A stretch of 46,158 nucleotides of DNA, taken from a virus. Made by a program: the position numbers and the translations under genes. Below, one piece after another: positions 1 to 7,087 of the stretch. Numbering within the stretch: the stretch's first letter is position 1; every line of letters starts with the position of its first letter. The notes below the pieces were generated by a model. The model made no database searches, had not been told where the DNA came from, and saw nothing but the letters and a program-made list of their open reading frames with translations. The stretch covers positions 1 to 46,158 of IMG/VR virus record IMGVR_UViG_3300032675_000040; one strand, given 5' to 3'.

Positions 1-4
1 GTGC

Positions 5-1321
5 ATGGAGCAATTCGTCACCCTGGCGCGCAAGGTAAAACGACCGACGCTCATCTTGACCATGGTCGAGCGCGCCGCCGACACCACGCTGCCTGAAATT
101 GCGGCACTGGTTGAGGCCGCAAACGGGGTGCTGCCGATTCCAGCGCGCAAGGCGCTGTTTCACGTCGTGGCCAAGCTCGCGCCCGATAAACAGCAGCGCA
201 TCGAGCGTGCGGCTGAACAGGTAGTACTGCTGGACGATGAATACGGTGCGCAGGCCGTCCAGTCATTGCTCGACGAAAAAAATGAGGGCGACGCGGCGGT
301 AGTCGTTGCGCCGACAGACAGGTACAGCCGCGCGCTGCACCTGCATCTCCTTCAGGAATTTCCATCTGCCGGCGTCAAGGCCGATAACCGCTTCGAGCAT
401 GCCGAGCGCCTGCAAGTGATGCATCGGCAGTGGAAGAGTGAAAACTTCTCCAGCCATTACCTGGGTCCAAAAGGCATTGAGCCCAAAGTCGATATCGACA
501 TGCAGGATGTGCTGCGCGGCCGAATCGCAGCCCTGTACCCAAAAATCGCCGCCGACCAAATTTTGATCGAGCAGTTCACACGGCGCGACCTTGCTCATGC
601 CGATCGCTGCGACGGAGAGGATGCAGACGACCCGGCGCCAGTGCTGTTGCACACGCTCACGGCAACTTTCAATGGCTCGACGGCACATTTCAAACAAGTC
701 GCAGGCGGTGAAGTGGTCGACCACGAAGAACCGGCTGCCATGTCGGCCATTTTTTCGTGGGAGCCTGGCACGGGTGCGCTTGGCGTGTTCTGCGAGGATA
801 AAGAATCGCGCCGTGACCTGGCCACCATCTTTCGTGATGTGGTGCTGGCCTGCGAAGGGGCGATCAACGACATGCCCATGCGTGAGTTTGATCTTCTGGG
901 CTTTTCGACGCACGCTATGCTCAAGCGCCTTGAACAGCATCTCGTCGACGGCGTCGACAAGATCTCGATCCTGCAAGTGAAGATCGCGCGCCCCTTCGAA
1001 CAGAACACCATCGACGAAGCTAACGGACGCGACATTGTCCAGCACCTGTCGAGCACGCTGGTGATTGGTCGGGATCGGCGCGACGCCCGTCACATCTACC
1101 AAGTCGCCTATGACGACTACGGTTTGGATGACCTAACCGGTTATGCCTTGTCACAGGTGAAGCTGGTTTTTCGGATGGCAAAGCAACCGCACCGCAAAGC
1201 CCACAACGTGGCCGTCCAGATTACATCGCCCAACGGTCTGAATGACAAGAGCAAGACCGAGGATGACCGCAAGCGCGTGATTGAGCGGTTGGCGCGACTC
1301 GGCGTTCTGTGTGAATTCTGA
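5..1321 (+). CDS. Unrecognised conserved-looking protein, possibly 5'-truncated by window edge
   Basis: I do not recognise this 438-residue protein. It is soluble, acidic, with mixed alpha/beta character and no signal peptide or membrane segment; no catalytic motif stands out. The first ATG in the window is used, but the frame is open to the left edge and no ribosome binding site is visible, so the true start may lie outside. The stop at 1319-1321 abuts the AGGAG of the next gene, whose ATG is 10 nt on, so the two are very likely co-transcribed and work together. Codon use looks like the phage genes that follow. Function unknown; the coding call itself is firm because the frame is long and its neighbour is spaced as in an operon. 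Confidence 0.75.
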   Translation: MEQFVTLARKVKRPTLILTMVERAADTTLPEIAALVEAANGVLPIPARKALFHVVAKLAPDKQQRIERAAEQVVLLDDEYGAQAVQSLLDEKNEGDAAVVVAPTDRYSRALHLHLLQEFPSAGVKADNRFEHAERLQVMHRQWKSENFSSHYLGPKGIEPKVDIDMQDVLRGRIAALYPKIAADQILIEQFTRRDLAHADRCDGEDADDPAPVLLHTLTATFNGSTAHFKQVAGGEVVDHEEPAAMSAIFSWEPGTGALGVFCEDKESRRDLATIFRDVVLACEGAINDMPMREFDLLGFSTHAMLKRLEQHLVDGVDKISILQVKIARPFEQNTIDEANGRDIVQHLSSTLVIGRDRRDARHIYQVAYDDYGLDDLTGYALSQVKLVFRMAKQPHRKAHNVAVQITSPNGLNDKSKTEDDRKRVIERLARLGVLCEF

Positions 1322-1331
1322 GGAGCACGCC

Positions 1332-2264
1332 ATGTCTGCTTACGTGGATTATTTCCGCACCATTGAGCGCGTGCGCAGCGTCGAACCGCGCGTGACTGCG
1401 ACCACCATCGGTCACCACCGCGCCGAATTTATTCGCCGCCGGTGGGTGGTTGAGGATGGCTACCTGACCCGTGTGATGGTGCCTTTCCTCGATTCGGAGG
1501 AAGAAGTCGAGGCCGATATTGACGAGGGTGCCGGCGTGTTTCGATACCGCAGCCCGCAACAACGATCTCGAATCGTTACCCGCCCGCTCTCTGACATCGT
1601 GCTTTACGCGCTGCGCGTCGAAACATGGCTCACCGATCTGTGCAGCCTGATCGGCATCGAGCCACGACAGCTATCTCAGCGGCGTACACGCGTGCCAGAT
1701 CATCTCTGGCACCTGGGCAATGCGCGAATCGCTGGCACTCACGATTTTGCGCCGGTGTTTGTGGGGCGTTTATGGGAACGCGCACCAGCATCAGAAACGT
1801 CGCCCGTACTGTGCGACACGGCATGGCCTCGCGGTGGCGTACTCCTTCGGCATCGACCGAGCAACGAGAGCCTGCCGCGCGACCATGTGATGCGCAGCCT
1901 GAACGATTTCGTTCGCGTGGAAGACGGGCAGGACGTTTTCGACGCGAGCGCCTTCGATCGGGTGTTGCGTGGGTTCCTGACGATCAACGGCATTCCCGAG
2001 CCTGAGCAATTTCTTCAGGGCGATCGCTTGAAACTGCCGCATTTCGCCAAATCACGCGAACTCGCTCCCGAGCGCGCAAAGATCATCAAAGTCATGTGGG
2101 GCGAGACAGGAAAGGCACCACCGGAAATGTCCTGGGCAGACGTCAATGGGCTGACCAACACCGGCTATCAATCGTTCGACGACGCTTTCGGCGGCAAACA
2201 GGCTCGAGAAGATGTGATTGAAAAAGCGCAGCGTGCGCGGTACCGAGTGCGTCGCAACCCATAA
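1332..2264 (+). CDS. Unrecognised protein, operon partner of the preceding gene
   Basis: A 310-residue protein of unknown function. The ATG at 1332 is preferred because AGGAG sits at 1321-1325, 6 nt upstream; an in-frame ATG at 1281 lies inside the previous gene and has no such signal. The protein is rich in Arg and charged residues, with no membrane segment. The C-terminal part (from about residue 220) has a helical, basic look that could bind nucleic acid, but this is a guess. Its start overlaps nothing and sits 10 nt after its partner's stop, so the pair forms a two-gene unit. After it comes an 85-nt gap with repeated CATAAA motifs and a hairpin. Confidence 0.75.
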   Translation: MSAYVDYFRTIERVRSVEPRVTATTIGHHRAEFIRRRWVVEDGYLTRVMVPFLDSEEEVEADIDEGAGVFRYRSPQQRSRIVTRPLSDIVLYALRVETWLTDLCSLIGIEPRQLSQRRTRVPDHLWHLGNARIAGTHDFAPVFVGRLWERAPASETSPVLCDTAWPRGGVLLRHRPSNESLPRDHVMRSLNDFVRVEDGQDVFDASAFDRVLRGFLTINGIPEPEQFLQGDRLKLPHFAKSRELAPERAKIIKVMWGETGKAPPEMSWADVNGLTNTGYQSFDDAFGGKQAREDVIEKAQRARYRVRRNP

Positions 2265-2313
2265 ATCTGACCATAAACGGAACCAGACACCGCCCATAAA
2301 TCCATGCGGAAAC

Positions 2314-2349
2314 TTCGATGTGCCCATTTCATAAAGGAGGCACATCGAA
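2314..2349 (+). promoter_or_regulatory. Inverted repeat touching the RBS and start codon of the HTH gene
   Basis: TTCGATGTGCC (2314-2324) is perfectly complementary to GGCACATCGAA (2339-2349), an 11-bp stem with a 14-nt loop. The right arm contains the last GG of the ribosome binding site AGGAGG and ends directly before the ATG at 2350. As RNA this hairpin would hide part of the ribosome binding site; as DNA it could be an operator for the HTH protein encoded just downstream. The sequence supports the structure; the role is inferred. Confidence 0.55.
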
Positions 2350-2613
2350 ATGCAAAACCAAGTCCAATTAGTTGAATCCGGCCGGCCACACAGCCGGCAC
2401 AGTCGAGACGGTGTCACGCGCATCGCCCTCGACGAAAACGAGCTCGCTACCCGCTGGGGGCTCTCCGTCAAAACTCTTCGCCGTTGGCGGCAAGAGTCCT
2501 TGGGTCCAGTCTTCTGCAAGCTGGGCGCCCGAGTCACCTACCTGATCTCAGAAGTCGAATCGTTTGAGCGGCGCGTCGCACGCCACTCGACTTCAGCTCG
2601 TGCGTATCTGTGA
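2350..2613 (+). CDS. Small helix-turn-helix DNA-binding protein (AlpA/MerR-like)
   Basis: An 87-residue protein with a winged HTH of the excisionase/AlpA kind around residues 30-75: a helix pair containing LSVKTLRRWRQ followed by a strand-turn (VTYLISEVESFERR) typical of the wing in HTH_17 proteins. Such proteins act as directionality factors or as small transcription regulators in prophages. A strong AGGAGG (2335-2340) lies 9 nt before the ATG and half inside an 11-bp inverted repeat, which suggests controlled translation or self-binding. It opens the early gene block that continues through 10,651. Whether it is an excisionase or an activator cannot be told. Confidence 0.75.
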   Translation: MQNQVQLVESGRPHSRHSRDGVTRIALDENELATRWGLSVKTLRRWRQESLGPVFCKLGARVTYLISEVESFERRVARHSTSARAYL

Positions 2614-2624
2614 AGGAAATGGCC

Positions 2625-3110
2625 ATGACTGATCTGACCATCTTCCCCGCCGACATCGCTGAGATGTCTGTAAGCCAACTGGCGGCGCTGTCCCCAGCCC
2701 AAAAGCAGGAAATCAACCGCAACCTCGATACCGCCATTGATTGGCTGAAGAAGGCGCGCACCAAATTCGATGCCGCTCTGGAGCAGTCCTATGGCGAGCA
2801 GGCGCGCGCCGCCCGCATCGAGGCCGGCAAGGATTTCGGTGCCGTCCATTTCACCGACGGTCCGCTGCGGATCACTGTCGATGCCCCCAAACGCGTGACG
2901 TGGGATCAAGCCGCACTGGCCGATTTCGCACAACGCATCGCTGCCACCGGCGACAAGGTTGGCGACTTCATCGACATCGATTACTCGATTTCCGAGTCCC
3001 GCTTCAACGCCTGGCCTACGACCTTGAAGGAAACCTTCGTCAAGGCCCGCACCGTGAAGCCCGGCAAAACCAGTTACCGCCTTGCACTTGTACAGGAGAA
3101 CTTCGCATGA
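2625..3110 (+). CDS. Hypothetical phage early protein
   Basis: 161 residues, not recognised with certainty. The ATG at 2625 has AAGGAA at 2613-2618; in-frame starts at 2610 and 2619 overlap or crowd the previous stop. The N-terminal half contains a helical segment with many Lys, Arg and Glu (about residues 25-70) and the C-terminal half is mixed alpha/beta and ends in strands with Tyr-Arg-Leu. No cysteine cluster or NTP-binding motif is present. Its stop overlaps the next start (ATGA at 3107), so it is translationally coupled to the next gene in the early operon that leads to the antirepressor and recombination genes. Confidence 0.65.
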   Translation: MTDLTIFPADIAEMSVSQLAALSPAQKQEINRNLDTAIDWLKKARTKFDAALEQSYGEQARAARIEAGKDFGAVHFTDGPLRITVDAPKRVTWDQAALADFAQRIAATGDKVGDFIDIDYSISESRFNAWPTTLKETFVKARTVKPGKTSYRLALVQENFA

Positions 3111-3397
3111 AAACCCCAACCCTGCATCAAACCCTTCAGGCCAAGCTCGGCGGTTTCGTCGGCGAGCACCTCGGCACAAGCATCAGCTACGAGGATCGCT
3201 ACGGCAACACGGTCGAGAAGCCGCTGCTGAACGCCACCCTCGACGAGGTCGCGTTTGCGATCCAGTCCCTGAGCCGCGAAAGCTCGGCGATTCATCGCCG
3301 CCGCAATGCCCTCGAAGCGCTTTATACGCTGGCGCGTGAGCACACCTACCCAGGTGCCGAAACCATTGGCGATATCGCCGTGGGGGTGACGAAATGA
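3107..3397 (+). CDS. Small hypothetical phage protein
   Basis: A 96-residue protein that starts in an ATGA overlap with the gene before and ends in another ATGA overlap with the antirepressor gene. The middle contains a helical stretch rich in Ser, Arg and Glu. No known motif is visible. The position between an early protein and a Bro-N protein, with both ends coupled, shows it is a real member of the operon rather than a chance frame. Function unknown. Confidence 0.65.
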   Translation: MKTPTLHQTLQAKLGGFVGEHLGTSISYEDRYGNTVEKPLLNATLDEVAFAIQSLSRESSAIHRRRNALEALYTLAREHTYPGAETIGDIAVGVTK

Positions 3398-4143
3398 ACC
3401 AACTCGTCGCATTCAATTTTGAGTCAAGCAATGTGCGCGTGTGCATGGGTGAGAACGGCGAACCGATGTTTGTCGCAGCCGACGTACTGTCTACGCTGAG
3501 CCTTGATCGCAAAGCACTGGAGCGCCTCGACGATGACGAAAAGGGGGTGAATTCAATTCACACCCCTGGCGGCCCGCAAGACATGACCGTAGTCAACGAG
3601 TCCGGCTTGTTCAATCTGGTGCTGGGAAGCCGCAAGCCCGAGGCCAAACGCTTCAAGCGCTGGGTCACCCACGAAGTGCTGCCCTCAATCCGTAAAACCG
3701 GGTCATATGCGTCAGCCGGGTCGGTCGCCGCCTTGCCATCACCAACACAGGATCGCGTCAACGCCATCCTGTCCATCGGCGAGGCCATTGCTCGCGTGCC
3801 CGGCGTGAAACCCGGCATCGCCATGGCCGCGACGCTGACCGTTATCCATGAAAACACCGGTCTGGCAGTCGACTCCCTGCGCAAGGTACTACCGGCGGCC
3901 AATGAGCCAATCTGCAGTTTGAACCCGACGCAGGTCGGTGAACGCGTCGGCATGTCGGCACGCGCTGTCAACACCCGGCTGCAGTCCTTGGGCTTTCAAT
4001 TCAAGAACGACCGTGACGAATGGGAACTGACCGACGCTGGCCAGCAATGGGCTGAGGCCTTGCCGTTCTCGCGCAACGGCCACTCCGGTTACCAGATCCT
4101 CTGGAATCCAACCGTGGTCGTACAGATTCGTGAGGTGGCGTGA
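3394..4143 (+). CDS. Bro-N family phage antirepressor
   Basis: 249 residues. Residues 1-110 form a Bro-N domain: the hallmark run FVAADV near residue 30, NESGLFNLVLGSRKPEAKRF around residues 69-88, and WVTHEVLPSIRKTGSY near 90-105. Proteins of this family bind DNA and in phages counter the lysogenic repressor or tune early transcription. The C-terminal region (about 160-245) looks like a winged helix and reads like the DNA-binding C-terminal domain of phage regulatory proteins (NPTQVGERVGMSARAVNTRL). The gene overlaps its upstream neighbour by ATGA and its downstream neighbour by TGATG. No repressor gene is visible in the window, so its target must be outside it. Confidence 0.88.
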   Translation: MNQLVAFNFESSNVRVCMGENGEPMFVAADVLSTLSLDRKALERLDDDEKGVNSIHTPGGPQDMTVVNESGLFNLVLGSRKPEAKRFKRWVTHEVLPSIRKTGSYASAGSVAALPSPTQDRVNAILSIGEAIARVPGVKPGIAMAATLTVIHENTGLAVDSLRKVLPAANEPICSLNPTQVGERVGMSARAVNTRLQSLGFQFKNDRDEWELTDAGQQWAEALPFSRNGHSGYQILWNPTVVVQIREVA

Positions 4144-4964
4144 TGGCACTCCCAATCATCTCTGCCGAAGATCGGCTGAAAGAACGTCACAGCGCCAAAG
4201 TCGGACTGGTTGGTGTCCCGGGCGTGGGCAAAACCACGCAGCTCAAAACGCTGCCGCCGGAGACCACCCTGTTTGTGGATCTGGAAGCCGGTGACCTGTC
4301 GGTGCGTGACTGGCCTGGTGACACGGTGCGTCCGCGCACCTGGCCAGAATTTCGCGATCTGGTGGTGTTCCTTGCCGGCCCGATGCCCACGGCCAGCGCC
4401 GATCAAGCCTTCTCACAGGCGCACTTCGAGCATGTCTGCACCAAGTTTGGTGACCCGGCGCAACTGGCCAAGTACGACACCTACTTCGTCGACAGCCTGA
4501 CCGTGCTCTCGCGCTTGTGTTTTGCCTGGTGCAAGACCCAGCCGCAGGCCATGAGCGAGAAGACCGGCAAGCCCGACAACAGGGGCGCGTATGGCCTCTT
4601 AGGCCAAGAAATGATCACCGCGCTCACGCACCTGCAGCACGTCCGTGACAAGCACGTCATCTACGTCGCCATCCTGGAAGAAAAAACCGACGACTTCAAC
4701 CGCCGCTACTACCAGCTGCAACTGGAAGGCAGCAAGACCGCACTGGAATTGCCCGGCGTGCTGGACGAGGTCGTCGTGCTCTCGGTCCTGAAGGCCGACG
4801 ACGGCAGCAGCTATCGGGGCTTCGTCACCCGCGCGGACAACCCGTTTGGCTTCCCCGCCAAGGATCGCAGCGGCCGCCTGGAAGCCATCGAAGAGCCCCA
4901 CCTCGGAAAACTTATCGCCAAGTGCCTCGGCCAGACCGCCCCGGCATCGACCTCATCAAATTAA
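4143..4964 (+). CDS. P-loop ATPase, Sak4-like recombinase (AAA_24 type)
   Basis: 273 residues. A Walker A motif GVPGVGKT at residues 24-31 and a Walker B-like TYFVDSLTVLSR near residue 118 place it with the phage nucleotide-binding proteins of the AAA_24/Sak4 type, short RecA-like proteins that help anneal or pair single strands in phage recombination. The ATG at 4143 forms TGATG with the previous stop; the GTG at 4140 is less likely. The next gene encodes a likely single-strand DNA-binding protein, which is the usual genetic partner of Sak4. A nuclease, a primase-helicase and a RuvC-like resolvase follow, completing a replication/recombination set. Assignment to Sak4 rather than another small RecA-like ATPase rests on context and length. 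Confidence 0.8.
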   Translation: MALPIISAEDRLKERHSAKVGLVGVPGVGKTTQLKTLPPETTLFVDLEAGDLSVRDWPGDTVRPRTWPEFRDLVVFLAGPMPTASADQAFSQAHFEHVCTKFGDPAQLAKYDTYFVDSLTVLSRLCFAWCKTQPQAMSEKTGKPDNRGAYGLLGQEMITALTHLQHVRDKHVIYVAILEEKTDDFNRRYYQLQLEGSKTALELPGVLDEVVVLSVLKADDGSSYRGFVTRADNPFGFPAKDRSGRLEAIEEPHLGKLIAKCLGQTAPASTSSN

Positions 4965-4974
4965 AGGAAACGCC

Positions 4975-5604
4975 ATGAACGCCAATACCTCCAGCAACTG
5001 GAACGATTTCAACGACGCCGAAGCACAGCACGGCGCATTCGACCTGATCCCCAAGGGCACCATCGTGCCGTTGCGCATGACCATCAAACCCGGCGGCCAT
5101 GACGACCTTAGTCAAGGCTGGACTGGTGGTTACGCCACCGAGTCCTTTGAGACCGGCGCGGTGTTTCTGTCCTGCGAATTCGTCGTCACCGGCGGTCCTT
5201 TCGCCAAACGCAAGATGTGGTCCAACGTCGGCCTGCATTCCAAGAAGGGACCAACCTGGGGTCAGATGGGTCGCAGCTTCATTCGCGCCGCGCTTAATAG
5301 CTCGCGCAATGTTCACCCCCAGGACAACACGCCGCAAGCGGCTGCCGCGCGCCGGATCAACAGCTTCGCGGATCTGGACGGCATCGAATTCATCGCGCGC
5401 GTCGATGTGGAGAAGGACGCCAAGGGTGAAGACCGCAACGTTGTGAAGCTGGCCATCGAGCCGGATCACAAAGATTACACGGCACTCATGGGTGGCGTGA
5501 CCAAGGCGGTCGCTGGTACGGGTCACGCGGCGCCGACGGCACCTATTGCACCAGCACGCCCGACTCCAGCATCTGCGACTGGCAAACCGTCGTGGGCACA
5601 GTAA
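4975..5604 (+). CDS. Probable single-strand DNA-binding protein, partner of the Sak4-like ATPase
   Basis: 209 residues, start chosen at the ATG preceded by AAAGGAAA. The core (about 15-165) is rich in beta strands and aromatic residues with the pattern of phage SSB-like/DUF669-type proteins: a strand FDLIPKGTIVPLRM, then VFLSCEFVVTGGPFAKRKMW, and a later strand EFIARVDVEKDAKGEDRNVV. The C-terminal 45 residues are a flexible Ala/Pro/Thr tail ending PSWAQ. SSBs with a flexible tail recruit partners. It directly follows the Sak4-like gene, as is common for the pair in other phages. It could instead be a structural DNA-binding protein of unknown type, but location favours SSB. Confidence 0.65.
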   Translation: MNANTSSNWNDFNDAEAQHGAFDLIPKGTIVPLRMTIKPGGHDDLSQGWTGGYATESFETGAVFLSCEFVVTGGPFAKRKMWSNVGLHSKKGPTWGQMGRSFIRAALNSSRNVHPQDNTPQAAAARRINSFADLDGIEFIARVDVEKDAKGEDRNVVKLAIEPDHKDYTALMGGVTKAVAGTGHAAPTAPIAPARPTPASATGKPSWAQ

Positions 5605-5616
5605 TGAGAGCCCGCC

Positions 5617-6120
5617 ATGAAATGTTGGGTCTGTTCACGCGAAGCGCGCGGCTATGGTCACACCGAGAATCGGCACCGAGTGGGCGACGTGCGCCGTTAC
5701 CCAATCGACTGGGTGTTTTGTTCACGCCGCTGCCAGGACGCGTTTCACAAGATGTACGGGTCATGGCGCAGTGCGCTAGACAACGGTTTGCCGCCGGAGG
5801 CTGCCATGGTTGATGCCACTCCGCTGGAAAAAGCCGCCATGCGCATGTGCCTCAAGTTCTTCGGTGAAGCGGCTGCCGCCATCGGTTTCGACAAGCCCCT
5901 CGGGGCTTACTCCGAAGCGGAGGCGCTGTCCGTGATCGAGGCCATCGTCACTGCCTACGTCGATGAGATGGCCGCGCAGCATGAACGCACCAAGTATCCA
6001 CCAGTGCGCATGCCCGGTACGAGGCCTGTCAACGATCCCATCCGCGAGTCGCTACCGCCCGTGCAGGAGAACCCGTTCGCGGACATGGAGGATGACCTGC
6101 CATGGAAGACCACGCCATGA
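5617..6120 (+). CDS. Zinc-ribbon phage protein (DUF6511-like)
   Basis: 167 residues. The N-terminus carries a probable zinc site made of C3, C6, C35 and C39 (CWVC ... CSRRC). The middle is a helical domain (about 60-120) with the run EKAAMRMCLKFFGEAAAAIG, and the C-terminus is Pro/Glu-rich and likely disordered. I believe it belongs to a family of uncharacterised phage proteins with this Cys arrangement found beside recombination nucleases; the family name is from memory. It overlaps the next gene (nuclease) by ATGA, so the two may act together. Function not known. Confidence 0.7.
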   Translation: MKCWVCSREARGYGHTENRHRVGDVRRYPIDWVFCSRRCQDAFHKMYGSWRSALDNGLPPEAAMVDATPLEKAAMRMCLKFFGEAAAAIGFDKPLGAYSEAEALSVIEAIVTAYVDEMAAQHERTKYPPVRMPGTRPVNDPIRESLPPVQENPFADMEDDLPWKTTP

Positions 6121-6854
6121 TCGATTTCAATTCATCGGCCAGTCTCTCGGGCCGGCTGCAGGAACTGTTCGACATTGCACTGGAAGCAGAACGGGATGCA
6201 ACGCCACCGCGTGAGTACCTGGGTGCATCGCGCCTGGGTGCTGCCTGCGAACGCCAACTGCAGTACGAGTACGTTCACGCACCGGTCGATCACGGCAAGG
6301 GATTCTCAGGGCGACTGCTGCGCATTTTCGAGCGTGGGCACCGCACCGAGGACATGGTGATCCGCTGGCTGCGCATGGCGGGTTTCCAGCTCAAAACCGA
6401 AGACGCCAACGGTCAGCAGTTTGGTTTTTCGGTGGCAGGTGGTCGCCTGCGTGGGCACGTCGACGGCGTTTTGATCGGTGGCCCCGATGGCTTTGCCTAC
6501 CCATCGCTGTGGGAGAACAAATGCCTTGGTGCCAAGTCCTGGCGCGATGTTGAAAAACACAAGCTGGCCGTATCCAAACCCGTGTATGCCGCGCAGATCG
6601 CCCTGTACCAGAGCTACCTCGAGTTGCACGAGCACCCGGCACTGTTCACCGCCGTCAATGCCGACACGATGGAAATCTATGCCGAACTGATTCCGTTCGA
6701 CGCAGCCCTGGCGCAGCGCATGTCCGACCGCGCCGCCCGCGTGATCCAGGCCAGTGAGGCTGGCGATCTGCTGCCGCGATCGTTCACCGATTCCACCCAT
6801 TTCGAATGCAAGTTCTGCGCGTGGGCAGATCGTTGCTGGAGGACAAAACCATGA
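6117..6854 (+). CDS. PD-(D/E)XK nuclease with a four-cysteine Fe-S motif (Cas4/RecB-like)
   Basis: 245 residues. The catalytic core shows D116 in GHVDG, E133 and K135 in WENKC, and a downstream Gln/Tyr motif YAAQIALYQ, all in the order of the RecB/Cas4 nuclease family. Four cysteines, C44 and C231, C234, C240 (ECKFCAWADRC), frame the core exactly as the Fe-S cluster ligands do in Cas4 and AddB. Such enzymes trim DNA ends to give single strands. In this phage it would feed the Sak4-like and SSB-like proteins encoded upstream. The ATG at 6117 overlaps the previous stop; an in-frame ATG at 6102 has no advantage. All expected active-site residues are present. Confidence 0.87.
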   Translation: MIDFNSSASLSGRLQELFDIALEAERDATPPREYLGASRLGAACERQLQYEYVHAPVDHGKGFSGRLLRIFERGHRTEDMVIRWLRMAGFQLKTEDANGQQFGFSVAGGRLRGHVDGVLIGGPDGFAYPSLWENKCLGAKSWRDVEKHKLAVSKPVYAAQIALYQSYLELHEHPALFTAVNADTMEIYAELIPFDAALAQRMSDRAARVIQASEAGDLLPRSFTDSTHFECKFCAWADRCWRTKP

Positions 6855-7087
6855 ATGACGAGAACGTGCATCTCCCAATGCCGATGACCAGCGAAGGCAT
6901 GGTCGACGCCCGCCAAGCCTCCTATGCACTTCGCCTGCCGTACTACTGGTTCAGCGATCGCAGCATGCGCTCAGCCAAACGGATTCCCCACTACCTGCTG
7001 GGTGGACTGGTTCGATTTCGCATGTCCGAACTCACAACGTGGGCACAAAGCGAGAGTGCCCAGCCTGGCATCAAGGAGGCCGAATGA
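6851..7087 (+). CDS. Small AlpA-like helix-turn-helix protein
   Basis: 78 residues. A HTH of the AlpA/excisionase style spans about residues 18-62: MVDARQASYALRLPYYWF, then a turn and the strand LLGGLVRFRMSELTTWA. It starts in an ATGA overlap with the nuclease gene and ends in an ATGA overlap with the primase-helicase gene, so it is produced together with them. In comparable phages such proteins lie next to P4-type primases and may bind the replication origin or regulate early genes. The precise role is unknown. Confidence 0.7.
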   Translation: MNDENVHLPMPMTSEGMVDARQASYALRLPYYWFSDRSMRSAKRIPHYLLGGLVRFRMSELTTWAQSESAQPGIKEAE

